Source of the DNA: an uncultured Litorilinea sp.
Lineage (GTDB): Bacteria; Chloroflexota; Anaerolineae; Caldilineales; Caldilineaceae
Direction of reading: 5' to 3'
Assembly: GCA_946885925.1 (NCBI GenBank)
Contig: CAMPHP010000023.1
Location: 1 to 13,143, forward strand
Length of the DNA: 13,143 nucleotides
The translations under genes and the position numbers were made by a program. The notes beneath the pieces were generated by a model. That model had not been told where the DNA came from. It made no database searches and was given only the letters and a program-made list of their open reading frames with translations. Position 1 is the stretch's first letter. Every line of letters starts with the position of its first letter. Below, piece after piece: positions 1 through 6,782 of this stretch.

Positions 1-1898
1 CTGGTAGGCCATCTGGTGCGTTTTCAGCATCGCTTCCACCGCATCAAGCTCTGCTTCCAAATCGCCAAATTCGGCCAGCGCAGCCTGCAGCTTAGAAAGC
101 TCAGCCTGTGCCGCGGCGACTTCGCTATGCGCCTGGGCCAATTGGCTCTCCACCCCTTTGCGACGACCTGCCTGTTCTGCTGCCACGGCATAGCGCCGCC
201 GCGGATCACCCAGCGCGGCTAATGCCTCACTGAGTGATTGCACTTGTTGGGCTGCATCTGCCAACAATGCGACTTGGGCCGCTGCTTGGTCGAGTTGCTT
301 CTGGGCATGCGCCACTTCCTCGCCAAGTTTGGCTGCTTCATCAGCGCGGGGCAACTTGAGCAATGCCGTCTGCCACTGCTGGATGGCTGCTTGGTCGCTC
401 TTGAGCATCGCCTCCAACGTTTGCACCTGCTTGTTCACATCGCGATAGCTGTTACGCATCTCATCCAGACGAGCTGTATTGCGTGCCAAGATCTCCTTGC
501 GATGTGCTGCGGTCAAGGGCTGTTCACAGACTGGACAGAGCGCGGTCTGCACATCCTCCAAACGCGCCGACTGCTCCTTGATCAGATCAGCCTGGCTTTT
601 CATCAACGCCAGCTGTTCACGCTCTTTATCCAAATCGGTCCGGCGCGTTTCACTCTGGAGAACTGTCGTCTGGAGTTGCTGCTCCACCTGCTGCGCCTCG
701 CCCAATTGACGTTCAATGTCGGCGCAGCGTGCCTGCAAACGTTTAAGTTGCTCCTGCTGCTGGGTCACCGCGCGACGGGCATCCTCCTGGCCGTTGATGA
801 TGAAGACCAGGCCTTCCATTTCTGCTCTGCCACTGCATCTTGGAGTTCAGCCACGGTCGCTTCTGCCGCAATCACACGCTCAAGCTCCTGCTGCAAGGTA
901 CGCGCCTGGGCCTCGTGCAAGGCAACACGCTTATCTGCTGCGGATCGCTGAGCTTCTACCTGTTGGCGCTGGCGCACACGAGCATCCAATGCGCGCTGCG
1001 TGGCTTGCGCCTCTACATAGAGCGCGTGTCCGGCTTGATTCTCTGCAACGAGCTTATGCGCGGTGGCGGCATCTGCGCGCGCCTGTTCTGCGGCAAGATA
1101 GTGCGCCTGAACGCCTTGCAACTTACGCTGTGCCTCTGCCAACGCCCGCTCGGCATTGAGCACCTCATCACGCACTTTCTCCAGCCTGGCCCGCGTCGTC
1201 TGCACAACATCAAGCTCTTTGGTGGCTTTGCCCAAATCACGTTGCGTTGTGCTGATGGTCGTTTTACGTTCGGCGATCTCCGCTTCCAACACAGGCAACC
1301 GCTCCAATCGCCCCTGCAGCCGGCTGATCTCTAGACCGACCTCATTCTTGCGTGTCTTGAGCAGATTGAGTGGCTCGCGCAGCTTTTCCCAGACGCGCGA
1401 ATATTCCTCCACGCGCAGCAGCGCCTCAAAGATCTTTTTGCGGTTGGCATCATTGAGCAAAAAGGCCGCGGTCAATGTCCCCTGGGGTACGCCGACTGCA
1501 TCTTTAAATAACGATGTTAAATCGGCCCCTGGCTCGATGTTCAAATGTTGGCGCAAAAAGCGCAGCACATCGGCCTTACCCTCGCAGACGCGTGTTCCTA
1601 AGTCCGGGTCAAAGACCACATAGTGGGCGCTGCTGCCGATACGCCGCTCGACTTCATAGGCACGCTCATCGGCACTCGAGACAAAGGTGACACGCACTCT
1701 GGCACTCTTCGCTCCATTGCGGATGAACTCCTGGTGGTTATAGTCCAGTGCATCAAAGAGCACAAAGCCAATCGCCTCAAGGATTGTGCTCTTGCCCGCG
1801 CCGTTGTGGCCGACGATGGCGTTGACACCATTGGTAAAGGTGACTTTCGCCTGTTCATAGCTCTTAACGTTTTCAAGCTCAACCGTTAAGACTTGCAT
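1..1898 (-). CDS. sbcC: SbcC/Rad50-type DNA repair ATPase, C-terminus beyond window, frameshifted
   Basis: SbcC/Rad50 proteins are SMC-like ATPases that work with the SbcD/Mre11 nuclease on DNA ends and hairpins. The ATG at 1898 opens an N-terminal ATPase lobe with Walker A GHNGAGKST at residues 30-38 and a Q-loop VPQG around residue 139. A long charged coiled-coil region follows. This frame reaches a stop at 765, but the coiled coil continues in the -1 frame from about 819 to the left edge with no stop. That second frame carries the zinc-hook motif CPVC at 526-537, about residue 455 if the frames are joined, followed by the returning coiled-coil arm. The signature motif and Walker B would lie outside the window. 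One extra A in the AAA at 819-821 (minus strand) would join the frames. It is either a sequencing error or a broken gene. The start overlaps the end of sbcD by 20 bp, which suggests coupled translation. Confidence 0.85.
526..537 (-). other. Zinc-hook CPVC motif of SbcC/Rad50
   Basis: In the minus frame used downstream of the frameshift, codons TGT CCA GTC TGT encode CPVC, flanked by heptad-like, charged coiled-coil sequence on both sides. In Rad50-family proteins a CxxC at the coiled-coil apex binds zinc and dimerises two molecules. Its presence shows that the out-of-frame part is genuine SbcC sequence. Confidence 0.8.
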
Positions 1899-3228
1899 AT
1901 GCCTCTGCCTCGCCTGCGGGCACGCGCGCTAGCGGTTCTACTTGTACCTCTTCTTGCTCAATCCGCTCCATCCTCTGCTCAAGCTCATCCAAGATAGCTT
2001 CGGGACTGGCTCCATCCAATGTCAGCGTCTTGAGATCTAGCGCCAGACGAGCCCACTGGCGGCTGCGTGGCGCAAAACGTGCATCACGGCTAAAGAGGTC
2101 AGCCAGCACAGTGCGTTCCAACGTCTGGCGGTTGACAGTCTCGCCTGGTTCAAAAGCATAGTCGGCGCTGTGGCAATTATTTCGCACCAGTGGATGGAGT
2201 GCGTTTAGGATCTCCTTCGCCATCTCCTCAAAGACGGTCAAGGGCATAGCCGAACGATCAAAATTGAGCAGACCGTGGAGATAGAAATCTACAATCGGCC
2301 TCTTATCTGGTTCCATGCGCGATGGCCCCAGATCGCGCGCACGCCGCATCATCAGTTCGCGCGCTTGTCTATGCACCTCATCCGGCGACTCAATCAGGTC
2401 AGTCTTGAGGTGTAATCGCTCAAAAGGTCGCCGCGGATTCGCGATCAGCTTCGCCATGTGCTTTGACCCTTCGTTGACGGATGTATCCACGTCTACGATG
2501 TAATAGCCGCGATCATTCCAACTGGCCTCGGTGCTTGCACAAGTCTCCAAACTACCCGGATTGTAGATCCACTCGTCGCGCGTAAAGGGCTTGTGAATGT
2601 GACCCAGTGCCACATAGTCGGCATGAGAACGCAGGCAGGACCATTCGCGCATGGACAGGCCGCTCATCTGCTCCACTTCGCCTTCTATCCCAGCGTGAGT
2701 CATAAAGATGCTGTACTCCACGCCATCCCGCGGCAGATCGCACAAGGAGGCACTATAGCCATCGACCGCTTTGGCCGTACCCGCGCCATAGTAGCGCAAG
2801 CCATGCACGCGCACACCGGGGACTGGATCAAAATAGGAGCCTTTGCGCTGGGCGTAGCCTCTTAGCTCTGGCTTGCCTTCCTTAAATTCTGCGTCTAGCA
2901 AAATGACATACTGGCGCAGATTTAGGAACTCCATCCAGCCAATGAAGTCATCGTAATAGGCATGTTCATGATTACCCTGGACGGCAATGCAAGGGATTTT
3001 GGCATTACGTAGCTTTTCCAAAGCAGCCATTGCTTGGTTCAATGTCAAGGCATCAATCGCACGCTTATGAAAGAGATCGCCCGCCAACAGGACGAAATCC
3101 ACCTTCTCGGCAATCGCCACGTCGATGACGTGAAAGAAGGCACGGCCAAAATCATTGAACCGCTCACGCAAGTTGTATTGCCGATAGCCCAGGTGACAAT
3201 CGGCCATGTGCAAAAATCGGACACGCAT
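1879..3228 (-). CDS. sbcD: SbcD/Mre11-type exonuclease subunit (metallophosphoesterase)
   Basis: This is the nuclease partner of SbcC, a Mn-dependent calcineurin-like phosphoesterase that trims DNA ends and opens hairpins. The 449-residue protein shows the full metal-binding set in order: D10-x-H12 (ADCHLG), GD51LFHK, GN86HE with H87, H178 in MTHAG, and GH210IH212KP. A C-terminal region of about 200 residues holds the capping and SbcC-contact part. I chose the ATG at 3228 because MRVRFLHMADCHLG is the standard N-terminus of the family. An in-frame ATG at 3276 would add 16 residues that do not look like the family. No strong Shine-Dalgarno is visible at either start. The 3' end overlaps the sbcC start by 20 bp, as expected for an sbcDC operon. 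Confidence 0.9.
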   Translation of the reverse strand: MRVRFLHMADCHLGYRQYNLRERFNDFGRAFFHVIDVAIAEKVDFVLLAGDLFHKRAIDALTLNQAMAALEKLRNAKIPCIAVQGNHEHAYYDDFIGWMEFLNLRQYVILLDAEFKEGKPELRGYAQRKGSYFDPVPGVRVHGLRYYGAGTAKAVDGYSASLCDLPRDGVEYSIFMTHAGIEGEVEQMSGLSMREWSCLRSHADYVALGHIHKPFTRDEWIYNPGSLETCASTEASWNDRGYYIVDVDTSVNEGSKHMAKLIANPRRPFERLHLKTDLIESPDEVHRQARELMMRRARDLGPSRMEPDKRPIVDFYLHGLLNFDRSAMPLTVFEEMAKEILNALHPLVRNNCHSADYAFEPGETVNRQTLERTVLADLFSRDARFAPRSRQWARLALDLKTLTLDGASPEAILDELEQRMERIEQEEVQVEPLARVPAGEAEAYASLNG

Positions 3229-3315
3229 AGGGGGGTCTCTAAACTTTTCCTTTGCAATACGGGCACAAAACGCCAACTAAGACGCAGTAGCCCAAAAGGA
3301 GCGAATTCATATCAG

Positions 3316-3362
3316 AAAAAACAGAACGGCACGGCACTCCACCGTGGTGACCGCCGCACCGT
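3316..3362 (-). terminator. Probable rho-independent terminator after the YvlD-like gene
   Basis: On the minus strand, arms ACGGTGCGG (3354-3362) and CCGTGCCGT (3326-3334) pair over nine positions, two of them G-U. The loop is about 19 nt, and TCTG plus six T residues (3316-3321) follows. It lies 35 bp past the stop of the YvlD-like gene and before sbcD, so it probably separates the two transcripts. The rather large loop and the three-base gap before the T run keep confidence moderate. Confidence 0.5.
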
Positions 3363-3396
3363 CAATAAGTAAACCTCGATTGTTGAATGCAGGAGA

Positions 3397-3750
3397 TTAG
3401 TCGTTGTCAACCAAAACCCAGCTCATGACGGTGCTAACAATACTCACTATTATAGCACCTAACAGCGCCGACCAGAAACTATCAGTCGAGACAGCCCCAC
3501 CTGTCAGCCACCCCGTCAGCATCAGCATCAATGCGTTGATGACAAAGGTGAACAGTCCAAGTGTCACGATGGTTAGAGGACAGGAAAGAATCTGGACAAT
3601 CGGCTTAATAAAGGCGTTAACCAAGCCAAAGACTATCGCGACCAGGACCAACTCCCCTACGCTATCTGAAAGGGTCAGGCCTGGTACAATGGGATCGGCC
3701 ACCCACAAGGCAACGGCATTAATGACAATGCGAATCACGAATTGTGCCAC
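3397..3750 (-). CDS. YvlD / phage holin family 4 small membrane protein
   Basis: This 117-residue protein is almost entirely hydrophobic, with about four membrane segments (roughly residues 2-18, 30-52, 56-80 and 88-112). It has the family pattern of an N-terminal hydrophobic stretch, then GLVNAFIKPIVQILSCPLTI and a LGLFTFVINALMLMLTGWL segment. These match the widespread YvlD group, labelled phage holin family 4 in domain databases. The function is not established, and the holin name does not imply phage origin here. The start is GTG at 3750, supported by AAGGAG nine bases upstream on the minus strand. A 109-bp gap separates it from the GNAT gene upstream. No convincing promoter or terminator was seen in that gap. 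Confidence 0.8.
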   Translation of the reverse strand: MAQFVIRIVINAVALWVADPIVPGLTLSDSVGELVLVAIVFGLVNAFIKPIVQILSCPLTIVTLGLFTFVINALMLMLTGWLTGGAVSTDSFWSALLGAIIVSIVSTVMSWVLVDND

Positions 3751-3859
3751 CGGCGCTCTCTCCTTAATCTCATGGTTGATCTCACGGCTTATTCAAGTTG
3801 TTACCTTTGGAAAGCTCCACAGACAAAGCAATTTGAACGCGGGAACGAAGACCCACCGT

Positions 3860-4903
3860 CTACGCATCCCCTACCCGGCGGCGCATAGTGACCAACGTTT
3901 GCTGATGCTGAAAGCCAAAGGACTTGACTGCCGTAATTCCCGCACTATGCTCGCTGCTCAATGTAACCTTCACAGGCCAGCGCGGGTACTCCTGCAAGGT
4001 TGCCAACGCCCACTGTACCAGATAATGCTCATACATGCCATACTGCTCTGGTCGTACCCACATTTGCAGTTCATGTGTTCCGCGCCACCGCTCTACGGTC
4101 AGCACAAGCGCTGCTTCAAAGTGGCGGGGATTCTGGAAAGCGCGCCTGTAGATCCGTTGGCGACCCAACTGGTTCCACAACCATGCACCGATCTGCTGTT
4201 CAAATGATGTTTGAAAATCGCTGCGCCGGATGGCGCGCCACCACTGCGTTTGAGCATTCAGTTGGTTCGTCGCCAGTTCATACAGGGGCTGCCACTGGTG
4301 CTGGCTAAATGGATGAAAGTTAGTGGCGCTTGGCGGCATTTCGACCTTTGGCACTCGCTCCAGCCGCAGATCCATCATGCCGCCCACTTCCTCAAAGCCC
4401 AAGCGCGCATAGAGCCGCCGTGCCACCGCATTGTGGTCATAGACCTGTAATACGACCCAACGACCATCGGCATTCGCCACATGGTCCAAGGCTCGCTCCA
4501 TCAGCCGCCGTGCAATGCCGCGCCCGCGATAGGCACTGGCAACCGCAACGTTGGCAATCTGCCAGCGGTTGCCATACTTGTCGGCCCGCTGCACAGTAAC
4601 ATTGCCAACGATCTTGCCATCTTCCACCCAGACAAAGCCGCTAAAGACATCTTCTAGCTCACTCGTGCTGCGCGAAAGTAACTTGAGCAACCCACTGAGA
4701 TGGCTCATAATGCGCATTTCGCGCAATGCAGCCAACCCACGGGGGTCAAGCTCATTCGTAAAGGCATCTGCAATTAACTCAGCCACCGGACGCAGATCTC
4801 GTCCAATATCAAAAGGACGGATCCCTGCCTGGATGTTGCCTCGTATTTGTCGGGGCGCGGCATCAATCACCGCCATAGAACGCTTGATCCTATCCACCGC
4901 CAT
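3860..4903 (-). CDS. Two-part GNAT family N-acetyltransferase
   Basis: GNAT enzymes move an acyl group from acyl-CoA to an amine; the substrate here is unknown. The first half (residues about 25-185) is a clear GNAT domain: VWVEDGKIVGNVTVQ strand pair, IANVAVASAYRGRGIARRLM with the acetyl-CoA loop RGRGIA at 126-131, and LQVYDHNAVARRLYARLGF at 152-170. The second half (about 240-347) repeats the strand-helix-strand order and ends with SAGITAVKSFGFQHQ, but lacks an obvious RxxGxG loop. It looks like a degenerate second GNAT fold (inference). It begins 16 bp after grpE, so it is probably cotranscribed with hrcA-grpE. The start may be ATG 4903 or ATG 4876; the latter has a better-placed AGGA about 11 bases upstream. 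Confidence 0.85.
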   Translation of the reverse strand: MAVDRIKRSMAVIDAAPRQIRGNIQAGIRPFDIGRDLRPVAELIADAFTNELDPRGLAALREMRIMSHLSGLLKLLSRSTSELEDVFSGFVWVEDGKIVGNVTVQRADKYGNRWQIANVAVASAYRGRGIARRLMERALDHVANADGRWVVLQVYDHNAVARRLYARLGFEEVGGMMDLRLERVPKVEMPPSATNFHPFSQHQWQPLYELATNQLNAQTQWWRAIRRSDFQTSFEQQIGAWLWNQLGRQRIYRRAFQNPRHFEAALVLTVERWRGTHELQMWVRPEQYGMYEHYLVQWALATLQEYPRWPVKVTLSSEHSAGITAVKSFGFQHQQTLVTMRRRVGDA

Positions 4904-4919
4904 CTAATAGGCGGCAAGT

Positions 4920-5561
4920 CTACATCGCAACGCGTACGAGAGTAGGGCGTAGCACTCGCCCTTTATAGGTATATCCAGCGCGCACTTCAGCAATAATGTG
5001 CCCACTCGGCACTGTATCGCTTGGTTCACTGCTAATCGCTTCATGCAGATTCGGGTCAAACTCACCAGACGTATCGATGACCGCCACACCTTCATCGGCT
5101 AGTAGATCGAGCAGTTTTTTGCGAATCTGGCGGAAACCCTGGAGCAATGCGACTTGCAGATCCGGACCCTCTTGGGCCTCTGCTTTCTGCAAATCAGCAG
5201 GGACATTTTGGAAAGCCAAATCCAGATCATCCAGCACTGGCAGCAACCGCCGGATCAACGCGCCATTTGCCCGTTCTACCTCCTCGGTTAACTGGCTCTC
5301 CAGGCGGCGGCGGCTGTTCTGAAACTCTGCCGCGCTACGTTGAAGCTTATCCAAATAGTCATCGGCTTTTGCCTGAGCCGCGCTCAATTCCTCACGCAGT
5401 TGCTCAATCAGCGCACGCTCTTCGCTAACCGCCGCTTCTGTCTCGTCTAGTACCTCGTCTACTGTCTCGTCAACGATTTCGCCTTCAAGTACTTGCGGGG
5501 TCGACTCTGCGTTCCCCTGCACTTGTTCAGCATTTTTTGCTACCTGCTTTTCCTCACTCAT
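4920..5561 (-). CDS. grpE: Nucleotide exchange factor GrpE
   Basis: GrpE is a cytoplasmic dimer that releases ADP from the DnaK chaperone. The 213-residue protein starts with an acidic, low-complexity tail (residues 1-48), then a long coiled coil (about 48-105), a helical dimer region with LLPVLDDLDLAF (106-117), and the C-terminal beta domain. That domain shows the family signature FDPNLHEA at 168-175 and EVRAGYTYKGRVLRPTLVRVA at the end. The length is normal for the family. The ATG at 5561 is preceded by GAGG and AGG stretches. It follows hrcA by 34 bp, the classic hrcA-grpE order, but the next gene is a GNAT and not dnaK, so dnaK/dnaJ must lie elsewhere. Confidence 0.95.
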   Translation of the reverse strand: MSEEKQVAKNAEQVQGNAESTPQVLEGEIVDETVDEVLDETEAAVSEERALIEQLREELSAAQAKADDYLDKLQRSAAEFQNSRRRLESQLTEEVERANGALIRRLLPVLDDLDLAFQNVPADLQKAEAQEGPDLQVALLQGFRQIRKKLLDLLADEGVAVIDTSGEFDPNLHEAISSEPSDTVPSGHIIAEVRAGYTYKGRVLRPTLVRVAM

Positions 5562-5595
5562 ACCTAATCCTCATTCCGAACATCTCGAATAACCC

Positions 5596-6633
5596 TCAAG
5601 GGGTGTAGATTTCTTCAACCATTTCACTCATCAGCGCGGCCACAAAGCGCACAGCCCCCATCGTCCGTCCATAGGGCATCCGGCGCGGACCGATGACGCC
5701 CAATACGCCAGTAGCATGATCGATGACACCATAGCGCGCCAAGACCAAGCTGATGTCGCGGAGCTCAGCAAAGCGTCCGTCGCCAGAGATGACAACATGA
5801 ATGTCTTCCATATCGCCAAAATTATCAACCACCTGCTCTAGCACCGACTGTTCCTCAAAGACCTGGACGATGCGCCGCACATTGTCGCCTTCGGCAAACT
5901 CAGGTGCATCTAAGATCTGCATCAGACCATCACGATAAATCTGGCTGCTAGATTGGCGATCCATGCGTGCCATCAAATCGCCCACCAATAGGGCCACTTG
6001 GCGGGCAAAAGGCGAGAGCGAGGCGTATTTTTCCGAAACGGTGCTCGCGCTCATGCCAGCAAGTTGATCATTTAATTCGTTGCTGGTGCGGCTCAACTCT
6101 GGTTGTTCGACAGGCTGATCCAGATCCAACAACTGCTGCTTGACTGTGCCTTCTTGCAACACCAAAATCAGCAACACCTTGCTACCGTGGATCGCCACCA
6201 GTTCCAAATGCTTAAAGCGGCTGATACTGGTGCGCGGTGCGGTCGCCAGTGCGGCAGCTTGGGTGGTGCGGGCCAAGACCGATGTGCTCAAGCGAAGCCA
6301 TTGATCCAGTTCCTGCCGTGCTTGACTAAACTGGATACGAATATCGCTTCGTTCTGAAGTGGAAAGCTCGGCATCAGCAAGCAGATGTTGCACAAAATAG
6401 CGATAGCCCATATCTGTAGGTACACGCCCAGCGCTTGTATGGGGATGTGTCAGCAAGCCCTCGCGCTCTAGCGCGGCTAGGTCATTACGGATGGTTGCTG
6501 AACTCACACCCAAATCATATTGTTGAGCGATGGCGCTGCTACCTACGGGCTGCGCTTTTTGCACATATTCTTGAATCACGATCCCCAACAGGCTTGCTTG
6601 GCGTGGGGTCAATGATATTGGTTGGTTCACCAT
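5596..6633 (-). CDS. hrcA: Heat-inducible transcription repressor HrcA
   Basis: HrcA represses class I heat-shock genes by binding the CIRCE inverted repeat and is kept active by GroEL. The 345-residue protein has the N-terminal winged helix (LTPRQASLLGIVIQEYVQ, then PVGSSAIAQQYDLGVSSATIRNDLAALEREGLL and HTSAGRVPTDMGYRYFV, residues 8-81). It is followed by the GAF-like and dimerisation regions. It ends with the family-like VGPRRMPYGRTMGAVRFVAA and a final VEEIYTP. The ATG at 6633 gives the usual N-terminus; a TTG at 6645 in the same frame is possible. Neither has a strong ribosome site of its own. It is the first gene of hrcA-grpE-GNAT. The upstream region lacks CIRCE but has other structure, described separately. 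Confidence 0.93.
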   Translation of the reverse strand: MVNQPISLTPRQASLLGIVIQEYVQKAQPVGSSAIAQQYDLGVSSATIRNDLAALEREGLLTHPHTSAGRVPTDMGYRYFVQHLLADAELSTSERSDIRIQFSQARQELDQWLRLSTSVLARTTQAAALATAPRTSISRFKHLELVAIHGSKVLLILVLQEGTVKQQLLDLDQPVEQPELSRTSNELNDQLAGMSASTVSEKYASLSPFARQVALLVGDLMARMDRQSSSQIYRDGLMQILDAPEFAEGDNVRRIVQVFEEQSVLEQVVDNFGDMEDIHVVISGDGRFAELRDISLVLARYGVIDHATGVLGVIGPRRMPYGRTMGAVRFVAALMSEMVEEIYTP

Positions 6634-6651
6634 AGTTTCAATCAAAACGAA

Positions 6652-6690
6652 CTAGAAAAATCCTATCCGAACAAATAAGCTCTCTGCCAA
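6652..6690 (-). other. Possible leader peptide frame before hrcA, with strong orphan Shine-Dalgarno
   Basis: On the minus strand AAGGAGAGG (6694-6702) is the strongest Shine-Dalgarno in this intergenic stretch. Counting from AAGGAG, six bases separate it from a TTG at 6690. That frame encodes 12 residues, MAESLFVRIGFF, and ends at TAG (6652-6654), six bases before the alternative TTG start of hrcA and 18 before its ATG. It is in the same frame as hrcA, separated only by that amber codon. It could couple translation to hrcA, be a remnant of a longer hrcA start, or be chance. Confidence 0.3.
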
Positions 6691-6733
6691 AGACCTCTCC
6701 TTGGAAGACGAGCATCCTATCATCTAACTGCCT

Positions 6734-6739
6734 ATTATG
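6734..6739 (-). promoter_or_regulatory. Candidate -10 box of the hrcA-grpE promoter
   Basis: CATAAT on the minus strand fits a sigma70 -10 element (TATAAT) at five of six positions. With a 17-bp spacer the -35 position falls inside the 13-bp repeats at TTAAGT, a poor match to TTGACA. A start near 6727 would give a leader of about 95 nt that includes the orphan Shine-Dalgarno. Confidence 0.3.
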
Positions 6740-6743
6740 CCTT

Positions 6744-6782
6744 ACTTAAGTTTCTCACTTAAGTCTCTCACTTAAATTTCTC
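6744..6782. repeat. Three tandem 13-bp direct repeats between the sugar transferase and hrcA
   Basis: Three head-to-tail units, ACTTAAGTTTCTC, ACTTAAGTCTCTC and ACTTAAATTTCTC, differ from one another at only one or two positions. The array begins at the stop codon of the sugar-transferase gene and ends just upstream of the candidate hrcA -10 box. Neighbouring units also form a stem CTTAAGT/ACTTAAG (6745-6751 with 6757-6763). It may be a binding site or simply a slippage product. Confidence 0.85.

Noticed and set aside
238..951. Long plus-strand open frame of 237 codons opposite sbcC
   Set aside because: It is antisense to the coiled-coil region of sbcC, has Cys/Leu/His-rich composition typical of a reversed coding frame, no recognisable domain, and the minus strand has clear family motifs.
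3397..3750. Phage remnant, suggested by the holin family name
   Set aside because: The family is widespread in bacterial chromosomes, and no other phage gene, integrase or att site is nearby.
3404..4207. Plus-strand open frame of 267 codons
   Set aside because: It runs antisense across the YvlD-like gene, the intergenic gap and the end of the GNAT gene. No domain is visible, and both minus-strand genes are well supported.
6745..6763. Stem CTTAAGT/ACTTAAG as a terminator of the polysaccharide operon
   Set aside because: The stem is AT-rich, seven base pairs, and has no T run after it. It is explained by the palindromic core of the 13-bp repeats.
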